From Pseudanabaena mucicola FACHB-723 (GTDB lineage: Bacteria > Cyanobacteriota > Cyanobacteriia > Pseudanabaenales > Pseudanabaenaceae), in assembly GCF_014696385.1 (NCBI RefSeq), contig NZ_JACJQB010000031.1, positions 1 to 40,782 of the forward strand: 40,782 nt of DNA, in the 5' to 3' direction. The notes below the pieces were generated by a model. That model did not search any database, was not told where the DNA came from, and saw only the letters and a program-made list of their open reading frames with translations. The first letter of the stretch is position 1. Each line of letters starts with the position of its first letter. Shown one piece after another: positions 16,049 through 24,355 of this stretch. The position numbers and the translations under genes are program-made.

Positions 16049-17410
16049 ATGAATTCCAAGCTCAAACTACCATTTGTCAATTTCTACCATAAATTTTTGC
16101 AACTAATTAGCCCATTACAGGCTTGGCGCGAAGGTAGTTGCTTGGTTAGTACAAGATTTCTGGGCGTTTTATTGGTTGTCCTCATTGCTAGTTTGCCCTT
16201 TTTAGAAAATGCTCAAACTGGTGTGATTGGCGCAGCCGTGGCGATCGCATGGCTGATGCTGTGGCTTAGCGATCGCCAAGAAGATCAATCAACACCGATT
16301 TGGACAGCGATTCATTTACCTCTAATTGGTTACTGGGCGATTGCCTTACTGGCTACCTTAATTTCACCTGTGCGTACAGCCGCCCTCGATGGCATGGTAA
16401 AGCTAACTATTTATATGTTGGCGTTTGTGTCGATGAGTCGAGTTATGCGTTTGGGTTGGCGGTCGATCTTGGTGAGTGCATACCTCGTTTCCGTCCTCAT
16501 CGCCAGTGCCTACGGTGTGCAGCAATGGTATCTTGGCGCACCCGAACTTGCTACATGGACAGACCCTACCTCAGAGTCCGCAGGAATCACCCGTGTTTAT
16601 AGTTTTCTTGGCAATCCCAATTTATTTGCAGGTTATCTAATGCCCGCCTTACCCTTGGGCGCAATCGCTGCATTGCGTTGGCAGGGTTGGGGGATGAAAG
16701 CATTGGGAGCAATTACGGCGATGATGGGCGCATTTTGTATTGTCCAAACCCAAAGTCGTGGTGGGTTATTGGGGCTAGCTGCCACAGGTTTTGCCCTTGT
16801 GCTGCTCTTGGTCTATTGGTGGGGCAAGCGATTGCCAACTTGGACTTTACCTGCGGCGTTGGGTGGGACTGCGGGAGCAATCGCCTTGGGGACTGTGGTG
16901 ATTCCCGCTTTACGCACCAGAGTTTTCAGCATTTTTGGGACGGCGGACAGTAGCAATGCTTTTCGGGTCAATGTTTGGATTTCGGTTTTGAATATGATCA
17001 AAGCAAAACCTGTTTTGGGAATTGGGCCGGGGAATAAAGCCTTTAACCTCATTTATCCGCTATATCAACGATCGGGCTACAGCGCTCTTGGTACATATTC
17101 CGTGCCGTTGGAAATTACGGTGGAAACAGGAATTGTCGGCGTGATTTGCTATGGCTGGCTTTTGGTCACAGTGTTGCGACAGGGCTGGTTGATTTTGAAT
17201 GATCTGCGGCGCGATCGCAATGCTGATGGACTATGGATTATTGCCGCGCTTGCCACTATTGCAGGGATGTTTGTACATGGTCTGTTTGACACAGTTTGGT
17301 ATCGTCCGCAGGTGCAATTACTGTGGTGGCTGGCGATCGCCATTATCAGTAGCTTTCTCTTATCCCCTGAGCCGCAATCCAAGCCGTCGTCCACGCATTC
17401 TGAAAATTAA
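16049..17410 (+). CDS. ictB: IctB-family membrane protein (O-antigen ligase-like)
   Basis: This 453-residue polytopic membrane protein has about 10 or more hydrophobic helices and the Wzy/O-antigen-ligase-like region NPNLFAGYLMPALPLG with a large loop (PVLGIGPGNKAFNLIYPLYQ). It matches the cyanobacterial IctB family. IctB was first proposed as a bicarbonate transporter; later views favour an indirect role or a ligase-like activity, so function is unsettled. Its last 65 bases overlap the 3' end of the convergent HI0933-type gene. A MITE-like palindrome sits just upstream. Confidence 0.88.
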   Translation: MNSKLKLPFVNFYHKFLQLISPLQAWREGSCLVSTRFLGVLLVVLIASLPFLENAQTGVIGAAVAIAWLMLWLSDRQEDQSTPIWTAIHLPLIGYWAIALLATLISPVRTAALDGMVKLTIYMLAFVSMSRVMRLGWRSILVSAYLVSVLIASAYGVQQWYLGAPELATWTDPTSESAGITRVYSFLGNPNLFAGYLMPALPLGAIAALRWQGWGMKALGAITAMMGAFCIVQTQSRGGLLGLAATGFALVLLLVYWWGKRLPTWTLPAALGGTAGAIALGTVVIPALRTRVFSIFGTADSSNAFRVNVWISVLNMIKAKPVLGIGPGNKAFNLIYPLYQRSGYSALGTYSVPLEITVETGIVGVICYGWLLVTVLRQGWLILNDLRRDRNADGLWIIAALATIAGMFVHGLFDTVWYRPQVQLLWWLAIAIISSFLLSPEPQSKPSSTHSEN

Positions 17411-18614
17411 ATCCGCCCGTTACGCCATCGATATCTAATATTTCTCCTGCAAAATATAGACCTTGGCAGAGCTTACTTTCCATCGTCTGAAAATTGACAT
17501 CTGGTAAGCGAATGCCGCCGCAAGTCACAAATTCCTCTTTGAACGCACCTTTGCCTGCAATCGCATATTCACTGGCTGTCAACACATTCACAATTTGCTG
17601 AATTGATTTATTTGAGATATCTGCCCAGCGTTTATCTGTTTCGACTTCGGCTTTATCGAGTAAATATGTCCAGAGACGCAATGAGATTTCCACGGGACAG
17701 TAATTAGAGATAAATTTCTTAGGTTGATCGGTTTTCGCTGTTAATAGAATTTGTTTAACTATTTCTGGTTTGAGGGAGGGAATCCAATTAACGGCTAATT
17801 TCGCTTGATAGTTGCAATCATGTAATTCTCGCGCCGCCCAAGCTGATAACTTCAAGACGGCGGGGCCACTTAGTCCCCAATGCGTAATTAATAGCGCCCC
17901 TGATTGTTCTAAAGAATTGCGGGATTTTTTCTTGTCTGGATGAGAATTCGTCATTAAAAGTTTGACATTGGCAGGATTAACACTCACCCCAGCCATTGCC
18001 TGAAGCTGAGAATCTTTAATATTAAAAGTAAATAATGAAGGGACAGGCGGCTCTAATTCGTGACCGAGGGATTTTGCGATCGCATAGCCCGATGGACTGC
18101 TACCCGTAGCTAACAAGAGCCGATCGCAGATTAAACTTTCACCATTTTTGAGAATCACCTCAAAATTGCGATCGCAATTTTGATCCTCTAAGCGCTCAAT
18201 TTTATGAACCAAAACATTGTTACGCAGCAACACGCCAGCCTTTTTCGCAGCAAACATTAACGCTTCCACAATCGTTTCCGAATCATCGGTAACGGGAAAC
18301 ATCCTGCCATCAGCTTCAGTTTTTAACTTCACTCCTTCTGCATTAAACCAACGCACCACATCGAGCGGTTGAAATCGTGAAAATGCTCCCCGTAAAGCCT
18401 TGCCACCTCTGGGATAGTTCTGGACTAATTGCGAAGGTTCAAAACAGTGATGGGTGACATTACAACGCCCACCACCTGAAATTCTGACCTTGGCGAGTGG
18501 TTGCCGACCTGCTTCTAATAAAGTAACTCTGGTATGTGGTGCTTGAGCAGCATGAATTGCCCCAAAAAATCCTGCTGCTCCGCCACCGATTACTACAACT
18601 TCTAAATTTGCCAT
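17346..18614 (-). CDS. HI0933/YhiN-type FAD-dependent oxidoreductase
   Basis: This 422-residue flavoprotein has the dinucleotide-binding start VVVIGGGAAGFFGAIHAA, then SGGGRCNVTHHC, which is characteristic of the HI0933 (YhiN) family, and a C-terminal FAD-contact motif GEILDIDGVTGGFNFQNAW. Length is normal. The substrate is unknown. The 3' end overlaps ictB by 65 bases tail to tail, so the last 20 or so codons of both genes are constrained by each other. Confidence 0.92.
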   Translation of the reverse strand: MANLEVVVIGGGAAGFFGAIHAAQAPHTRVTLLEAGRQPLAKVRISGGGRCNVTHHCFEPSQLVQNYPRGGKALRGAFSRFQPLDVVRWFNAEGVKLKTEADGRMFPVTDDSETIVEALMFAAKKAGVLLRNNVLVHKIERLEDQNCDRNFEVILKNGESLICDRLLLATGSSPSGYAIAKSLGHELEPPVPSLFTFNIKDSQLQAMAGVSVNPANVKLLMTNSHPDKKKSRNSLEQSGALLITHWGLSGPAVLKLSAWAARELHDCNYQAKLAVNWIPSLKPEIVKQILLTAKTDQPKKFISNYCPVEISLRLWTYLLDKAEVETDKRWADISNKSIQQIVNVLTASEYAIAGKGAFKEEFVTCGGIRLPDVNFQTMESKLCQGLYFAGEILDIDGVTGGFNFQNAWTTAWIAAQGIRESY

Positions 18615-18757
18615 ATTATTTTTTGTGCGATTCTCGCCCCAAGCATGGCAAGTTCATGCCCTCAAAAAAGTGGATTTCTATCATCAGGATGACTGCGTTG
18701 ATTGCGATTTCATGACAACATCTTAATATAATGATCCTGTTCTGTCTGAGCGTTTGA

Positions 18758-19867
18758 ATGAAATCTCCTGACCGTTTACTAATTGTTGATGATGTCCCAG
18801 ACAATCTATTCCTTGTGCGGACAATTCTGGAGGAAGAGGGATATGAGATCATCACATCATCAAATGGTCAAGATGCTCTCAAAATTATTGAGTCAGAACC
18901 ACCAGACTTAGTATTACTAGATGTGATGATGCCAGTAATGGATGGCTATGAAGTCACCCGCCGCATCAGAACAATGAAAGATTTACCATTTATCCCGATC
19001 CTCCTGATCACTGCCTACGATCGTGCCAATGCGGTAAAAGGGCTAGATCTTGGCGCAGATGAATTTATTCGTAAGCCGATCGAGGCTGATGAGCTATTAG
19101 CAAGAGTGCGATCGCTATTGCGTCTCAAGCATAGTATTGCGGAGCGCGATCGCATTGATCGCCAAAGACAGGATTTTGTATCGCGACTCACCCATGATCT
19201 GCGAACGCCACTCGTTGCCGCCGATCGCATGTTAGGACTATTACAAGATGGAGTATTGGGGGAGATTTCGCCAGAAATTGGTGAAGCCCTAACGATCATG
19301 ACTCGCAGCAATCGCAATTTGCTGGAAATGGTCAACAAATTGTTAGATGTTTATCGCTATGAATCGGGTAGTAAAACCATTAATTTACAGCCCCTAGATT
19401 TGCGAGAATTAATCGAGCAAGTCGTCCAAGAACTCAACCCGATCGCAATTTCTAAAAACCTTGAACTAATCACCGATATTGATCAGGTCGATACTAATCA
19501 AAGCGATCAAGGGCATACTCAGATCAAAGGCGATCGCCTAGAACTATTGCGTGTGTTTAATAATTTGATTGGTAATGCTCTCAAATTTACCGAAGCAGGC
19601 AGTGTGCACGTCAGCTTAAGATCAGATCAATCTGAAGCAATTATTGCGATCGCAGATACAGGTGCAGGGATTCCCCTCGAAGAACAACCATTCTTGTTCC
19701 AAAGATTTCGCCAAGGCAATCACCAAAAGCAAGGTAGCGGCTTGGGTCTATACCTATCGCATTACATCATTAATGCCCATAACGGCAAAATCCTCGTCCA
19801 GTCTCCCAACTCACCATCCCAAAAAGGTTCTACATTCTTTGTGCATCTGCCGATCATTACGCCATGA
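18758..19867 (+). CDS. Response regulator/histidine kinase fusion
   Basis: This 369-residue soluble protein has an N-terminal receiver domain (D11-D12, phospho-acceptor D55 in LVLLDVMMP, K106), a short linker helix, a HisKA domain (H146 in THDLRTPL) and a C-terminal HATPase (N-box FNNLIGNALKF, G1 ADTGAGIP, G2 GSGLGLYLS). It has no membrane segment, so it takes input from another kinase through the receiver. The stop overlaps the next gene's start (ATGA), so the pair is coupled. The 143-base gap to the divergent HI0933-type gene holds the promoter. Confidence 0.93.
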   Translation: MKSPDRLLIVDDVPDNLFLVRTILEEEGYEIITSSNGQDALKIIESEPPDLVLLDVMMPVMDGYEVTRRIRTMKDLPFIPILLITAYDRANAVKGLDLGADEFIRKPIEADELLARVRSLLRLKHSIAERDRIDRQRQDFVSRLTHDLRTPLVAADRMLGLLQDGVLGEISPEIGEALTIMTRSNRNLLEMVNKLLDVYRYESGSKTINLQPLDLRELIEQVVQELNPIAISKNLELITDIDQVDTNQSDQGHTQIKGDRLELLRVFNNLIGNALKFTEAGSVHVSLRSDQSEAIIAIADTGAGIPLEEQPFLFQRFRQGNHQKQGSGLGLYLSHYIINAHNGKILVQSPNSPSQKGSTFFVHLPIITP

Positions 19868-20430
19868 GTACCCTGCAACTTCAGTACGATTCGCTGCTCA
19901 GTCATTACAGCAACCCTCTCGAAGCGATCGCCCTTTTAAGGGAATATCGCCCCTATTTTGAGCTAATTCCCAGCCTGCGCCGCCCCACCGAAAGTCTGAT
20001 CTCGATCCCCTTCCCCGTTGTGCAACTGACTAGCCCCAACTTGACCCAGAGCAATATCCAGTTACAATGCGATCTAGCGTTGATCATGTGTGACCCTGAC
20101 TGGAAAGTGAAAACTGGTCAAGAAATTTTTGTATTTATTCATCGCCCCAATGAAGATTTTTCGGCACTTTTACAGCGCTGGCGGCAGGTAGAAGTTGCTC
20201 TTGGCGAAGAATATTATTGGCTTTTACCTTGGAAACATCGCAGCATCATTAGCGATCGCGGGGAGCATCACTATCCCCTATTTGTCACCCTAGACTATTC
20301 ACCAGTAAGAATCACCAAAGGACTAGAGGGTGCATCATTACCCCATGTAAGGGCATCAAGTTTTGCGATCGAAATTCCCCCCGACCTTGAAGAAAATCAG
20401 GAAGATTCCATTTGCGACTCTACCAACTAA
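19864..20430 (+). CDS. Conserved hypothetical protein coupled to the histidine kinase
   Basis: This 188-residue protein starts MSTLQLQYDSLLSHYSNPLE and overlaps the kinase stop by four bases. It has no membrane segments or known motifs. It contains WKVKTGQEIFVFIHRPNEDF and a Trp/Tyr-rich stretch (EEYYWLLPWKH). The tight coupling suggests a partner or output of the hybrid kinase. I do not recognise the family. A long palindrome follows 12 bases after the stop. Confidence 0.7.
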   Translation: MSTLQLQYDSLLSHYSNPLEAIALLREYRPYFELIPSLRRPTESLISIPFPVVQLTSPNLTQSNIQLQCDLALIMCDPDWKVKTGQEIFVFIHRPNEDFSALLQRWRQVEVALGEEYYWLLPWKHRSIISDRGEHHYPLFVTLDYSPVRITKGLEGASLPHVRASSFAIEIPPDLEENQEDSICDSTN

Positions 20431-20441
20431 CCTTGAGATAC

Positions 20442-20497
20442 AAAACCCAAGAAGTGAGATGCGGCGCGAAGCGCCGCATCTCACTTCTTGGGTTTTT
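20442..20497. repeat. long palindromic repeat, likely also terminator
   Basis: AAAACCCAAGAAGTGAGATG pairs with CATCTCACTTCTTGGGTTTT, with the tip CGGCGCGAAGCGCCG. The stem is near perfect over about 26 base pairs and ends in a T-run, so it can terminate the preceding operon before pdhB. Confidence 0.9.
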
Positions 20498-20600
20498 AAT
20501 CGCCGAATCATAATATGAAGTTGTGTTGAGAAGCGCCCCAAAAGTTATAATTACAGCTCATGGCTTGTTTACATAATCATAGACACAATCACAAATTCAT

Positions 20601-21575
20601 ATGGCAGAGGTTACTTTTTTTAACGCCCTCAGAGCAGCAATCGATGAGGAAATGGAGCGCGATCCAGCCGTTTATGTTTTAGGCGAAGACGTGGGGCATT
20701 ATGGCGGCTCCTACAAAGTAACCAAAGACCTGTATAAGAAATACGGTGACTTGCGCTTATTAGACACTCCAATCGCCGAAAACAGCTTTACAGGAATGGC
20801 AATCGGCTCAGCAATGACAGGCTTACGCCCGATCATTGAAGGGATGAACATGGGCTTCCTGTTACTTGCTTTCAACCAAATTTCTAACAACGCAGGGATG
20901 TTGCGCTATACCTCTGGTGGCAACTTCAAAATCCCCATCGTCATTCGTGGTCCTGGGGGCGTAGGTCGTAACCTTGGCGCAGAACATTCCCAACGCCTAG
21001 AAACCTATTTCCAAGCAGTCCCTGGCATTAAAATGGTTGCCTGCTCAACTCCCTACAATGCAAAGGGCTTGCTCAAGTCGGCAATTCGTAACGATAACCC
21101 CATCATCTTTTTCGAGCATGTGTTGCTCTATAACCTCAAGGAAGATATCCCCGACGAAGAGTATCTACTCCCCCTCGATAAAGCCGAGATCGTGCGCGAA
21201 GGTAGCGATGTCACCATCTTGACCTATTCACGGATGCGTTATCACGTTTTGAAAGCCGTAGAAACTTTGGAAGCTAAGGGCTATGACCCTGAAGTGATCG
21301 ACTTGATTTCGTTGAAGCCACTCGACATGGAAACGATTGTCACCTCATTACGGAAGACTCATCGAATGGTGATTGTCGAAGAAGGGATGCGTTGCGCTAG
21401 CATCGGCTCAGAAATTATTGCTTCGATTAATGATCATTACTTCGATGAGTTGGACGCACCGATAGTGAAATTAGCCGCCTTAGATGTCCCAACTCCCTAT
21501 AACGGCACATTGGAGAACCTCACTATTCCCCAACCCGAAGATGTCGTCGCCGCCGTCGAGAAGTTATTAGCCTAA
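20601..21575 (+). CDS. pdhB: Pyruvate dehydrogenase E1 component, beta subunit
   Basis: This 324-residue protein matches E1-beta of 2-oxoacid dehydrogenases. It has [40 protein letters not shown] and [19 protein letters not shown] in the usual order. With PdhA it forms the thiamine-diphosphate E1 that decarboxylates pyruvate and acylates the E2 lipoyl group. It is monocistronic here; the partner subunits are not in the window. A palindrome starts three bases after the stop. Confidence 0.96.
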   Translation: MAEVTFFNALRAAIDEEMERDPAVYVLGEDVGHYGGSYKVTKDLYKKYGDLRLLDTPIAENSFTGMAIGSAMTGLRPIIEGMNMGFLLLAFNQISNNAGMLRYTSGGNFKIPIVIRGPGGVGRNLGAEHSQRLETYFQAVPGIKMVACSTPYNAKGLLKSAIRNDNPIIFFEHVLLYNLKEDIPDEEYLLPLDKAEIVREGSDVTILTYSRMRYHVLKAVETLEAKGYDPEVIDLISLKPLDMETIVTSLRKTHRMVIVEEGMRCASIGSEIIASINDHYFDELDAPIVKLAALDVPTPYNGTLENLTIPQPEDVVAAVEKLLA

Positions 21576-21577
21576 AT

Positions 21578-21612
21578 AGCTTTCACCGCCCGCATAGCGG
21601 GCGGTGAAAGCC
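21578..21612. repeat. palindrome between convergent pdhB and GGCT gene
   Basis: GCTTTCACCGCCCGC ATA GCGGGCGGTGAAAGC is a perfect 15-bp stem filling the 36 bases between two convergent stop codons. It probably serves as a bidirectional terminator, though it lacks a long T-run. Confidence 0.85.
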
Positions 21613-22187
21613 TAACCATACTGTCGTTGATGGTAAGACTGCAAGCGATAGATATGATAGAACAATTGCCAAAAATATTTTTCAGTTAAGCCACAGGTTG
21701 ATGCCCCGCGTAGCACGACATTGGAATACCAATCATTGGGGGCAAGTTCGCGAGCAAGCTTATTCACGACACTATAGGTTCTCACATTGGCATAAATCTT
21801 GTGATCAACAGTAACGGTGATCAGTTCGTGCTGATAGCCACCATGCGATACATCTTCTCGAATATCTAAGCGATCGCTTAATCGCATCGGTAAGCAATAT
21901 AAAACCCCTTCCACATAAGAATTGGGATCTTTCACAATATCTAGACAACCACAACCACGATGCGGCGATCGGTAATAAAAACCAAGCTTATAGCCACTTA
22001 ACCTTGCCACCCCGACAACATAGTTATGGGTTGGCTCACCCAATGTTCTCTTTAAATCGACAGGACACATACAGGAGCCGTAGGCAAAGTAGTAAAACAT
22101 CGGCTCAGATTGACGGCACAACTCCAAATCAAGATTTTCTGAAGTCTGTAACTGCTGTATCTGCTGTGATTTAAGCGAATCTACCAT
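21612..22187 (-). CDS. Gamma-glutamylcyclotransferase-like protein
   Basis: This protein is 191 residues from Met1, or 162 from Met30 (MFYYFAYGSCM), where the domain begins. The FAYGSCM motif (residues 34-40) is the nucleotide-loop-like signature of the GGCT fold, followed by GYKLGFYYRSPHRGCGCLDI and EGVLYCLP. Such enzymes cyclise gamma-glutamyl groups, and many members are uncharacterised. The catalytic Glu is plausible in YVEGVLYCLP or the later RLDIREDV but not certain. It is convergent with pdhB. Confidence 0.8.
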   Translation of the reverse strand: MVDSLKSQQIQQLQTSENLDLELCRQSEPMFYYFAYGSCMCPVDLKRTLGEPTHNYVVGVARLSGYKLGFYYRSPHRGCGCLDIVKDPNSYVEGVLYCLPMRLSDRLDIREDVSHGGYQHELITVTVDHKIYANVRTYSVVNKLARELAPNDWYSNVVLRGASTCGLTEKYFWQLFYHIYRLQSYHQRQYG

Positions 22188-22307
22188 ATCTGTTGCTTGG
22201 CAAAAACTATTGAGTATTCTGGGATACTTACAAGAAGTATAGGGCTTTGTGTATGCTCATCTGATGATTTTGCTAACTGAGTATGTCGCACATAATTAGA
22301 AAAAAAT

Positions 22308-23525
22308 ATGCCTGAGTATACAAAACAAGATGCAGCATCAGAAAATTCCTTGGATGATCAAGCTCAGGAGACTCAGTTACCGAAAAAGCCTTCCCTATGG
22401 GATTTAGCGATAGTCTTTAGCCAGTTAGGAACGATCGCCTTCGGGGGGCCAGCCGCCCATGTTGCTCAGATTGAATTGGAAGTAGTCCAAAATCGTCGTT
22501 GGCTCAGTCGTGAAAAATTGCTGGATATGTTAAGTATCAGCAATTTAATTCCCGGACCGAACTCGACGGAGCTTGCCATTCATGTGGGTTTAGCGCAAGC
22601 AGGATGGCAAGGGGCGATCGTGGCGGGAGCTTGTTTCATTATTCCTGCGATGTTGTTGGTGTGGGGATTAGCGATTATTTATGTGGAATATCAAACAGTT
22701 CCTACTGTCGGTTGGCTGTTGTATGGGGTCAAACCTGTAATTATTGCGATTATTGCTCAGGCGCTATGGAAGTTAGGCAAATCAGCCTTGAAAAATATCC
22801 CAACTTGGTGTGCAGGACTCTTAGTTTTAGGTCTATATTTTCTCAAAATCAATGAAATTGCACTGATGTTAGGGGCTGGTGTAGTTGTCAGTCTAGTTCG
22901 GAATCTAGCCGCTTCTAAAAAGAATAAATCCCTATCAATTTTCCTTTTTCCTTTTTCCTTTTTCCCTTTAGGAGCGATTGCTGCCGAAGCCCATCCTAAA
23001 ACTTGGACAGCCGTATTTCTCAGCTTTCTCAAAATTGGTTCGGTTCTCTATGGTGGTGGTTATGTATTGTTAGCCTTTGTGCAGCAAGAGTTTGTCGATC
23101 GCACCCATTGGCTGACTTCTCAACAATTACTCGATGCTGTGGCGATCGGGCAGTTTACCCCTGGCCCCCTATTTACAACGGCGACATTTATTGGCTATCT
23201 GGTAGCAGGGAACTTAGGCGCGATCGCTGGCACAATTGGCATCTTTTTACCAGCTTTTATCCTCGTTCCTGTTCTTAATCCCTTTGTCTCCCAATTACGC
23301 AAATCACCTTGGACAGCAGGTTTTCTCGATGGCGTAAATGCGGCTTCTATTGGTTTGATGGCAGCTGTAGCTTGGGATTTAGGACGAGGAACTTTGATTG
23401 ATATCTGGACAATTATTATTGCGATCGCAAGTTTGGCTATTCTCCTAAAATTCCCTAAAGTTAATTCAGCTTGGTTAGTCATCACTGGTGCTGCGATCGG
23501 TTGGCTACTTAAATTTAATCAATAA
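22308..23525 (+). CDS. chrA: Chromate transporter, ChrA family
   Basis: This 405-residue membrane protein contains two homologous chromate-transporter halves. Half 1 has AFGGPAAHVAQIE and NLIPGPNSTELAIHVG; half 2 has LYGGGYVLLAFVQQEFVDR and GQFTPGPLFTTATFIGY. This is the long two-domain ChrA type, with about 10-12 helices. It exports chromate, or imports it in exchange for sulfate in some family members. A 39-bp inverted repeat follows the stop. Confidence 0.93.
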   Translation: MPEYTKQDAASENSLDDQAQETQLPKKPSLWDLAIVFSQLGTIAFGGPAAHVAQIELEVVQNRRWLSREKLLDMLSISNLIPGPNSTELAIHVGLAQAGWQGAIVAGACFIIPAMLLVWGLAIIYVEYQTVPTVGWLLYGVKPVIIAIIAQALWKLGKSALKNIPTWCAGLLVLGLYFLKINEIALMLGAGVVVSLVRNLAASKKNKSLSIFLFPFSFFPLGAIAAEAHPKTWTAVFLSFLKIGSVLYGGGYVLLAFVQQEFVDRTHWLTSQQLLDAVAIGQFTPGPLFTTATFIGYLVAGNLGAIAGTIGIFLPAFILVPVLNPFVSQLRKSPWTAGFLDGVNAASIGLMAAVAWDLGRGTLIDIWTIIIAIASLAILLKFPKVNSAWLVITGAAIGWLLKFNQ

Positions 23526-23527
23526 AA

Positions 23528-23566
23528 ACTAATGATGTCCTGCACTCCGATCAGGACATCATTAGT
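23528..23566. repeat. inverted repeat after chrA
   Basis: ACTAATGATGTCCTG and CAGGACATCATTAGT form a perfect 15-bp stem with a 9-base loop three bases past the chrA stop. There is no T-run, so termination is possible but not certain. Confidence 0.75.
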
Positions 23567-23622
23567 CAACGGTATACTAAACAAAGCAAATCACCTAAGT
23601 TTTGCGGTTGAGGTCAATTTTT

Positions 23623-24348
23623 ATGGTTCTCCAAGTCTCACCCATCAAAATCGAGCCAAATATTACTTGGGAAGCTTTACCCGCCGACTTTGTATTACCT
23701 GATGATCCTGTGGAAAATATTCAACAACCGATTTTGGCGGCGGCGCTGACTGAGGCACTAGGAGCCGCAGGACTGATCCAGCCAGAAATGCTGATTGGTT
23801 CTAACTTTGGTTTAGTTGCTTCAGTCAATTCACGAACTATTGTCAAAGCCCCTGATTGGTTCTATGTGCCTAGGGTCTATTCCATTGGCGGAGAATTTAC
23901 TCGGCGCAGTTACACCCAAAATCTAGAGGGTGAACCCGTCGCGATCGCGATGGAATTTCTTTCAGAGACAGAGGGAGGTGAACTTTCAATTAGAGCAACG
24001 CCTCCCTATGGCAAGCTGTATTTCTACGAAAGAATTTTGCAAGTGCCAACCTATGTCATTTACGATCCTTCTGTACCGAGTTTAGAAGTACGGTGCTTAC
24101 AAAATGGTCGTTATGTATTGCAAGAAGCCAATACTCAAGGACAGGTATGGATTCCTGAATTAGAATTGTTTCTAGGAATTTGGTCAGGCGCGAGACTGGG
24201 ACAATCCATCAACTGGTTGCGTTGGTACGATCGCGCTGGCAAGTTACTATTATGGAGTTCTGAGCAAGTTGAACAAGAGCGCCAAAGATCTGAAATACTA
24301 GCAGCAAAGTTGCGTGAACTTGGTGTTGATCCCGATACTCTGACTTAA
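23623..24348 (+). CDS. Uma2 family endonuclease-like protein (DUF820)
   Basis: This 241-residue protein from ATG 23623 belongs to the Uma2 family, greatly expanded in cyanobacteria and carrying a PD-(D/E)xK-like fold. Candidate catalytic residues are D78 (VKAPDWFYVP) and E111 (IAMEFLSETEGGE). The C-terminus has a coiled-coil-like tail (EQVEQERQRSEILAAKLREL). The true substrate is unknown. A TTG at 23602 would add seven residues but is less likely. It is convergent with dnaG, with only seven bases between the stops. Confidence 0.85.
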   Translation: MVLQVSPIKIEPNITWEALPADFVLPDDPVENIQQPILAAALTEALGAAGLIQPEMLIGSNFGLVASVNSRTIVKAPDWFYVPRVYSIGGEFTRRSYTQNLEGEPVAIAMEFLSETEGGELSIRATPPYGKLYFYERILQVPTYVIYDPSVPSLEVRCLQNGRYVLQEANTQGQVWIPELELFLGIWSGARLGQSINWLRWYDRAGKLLLWSSEQVEQERQRSEILAAKLRELGVDPDTLT

Positions 24349-24355
24349 ATTAATT

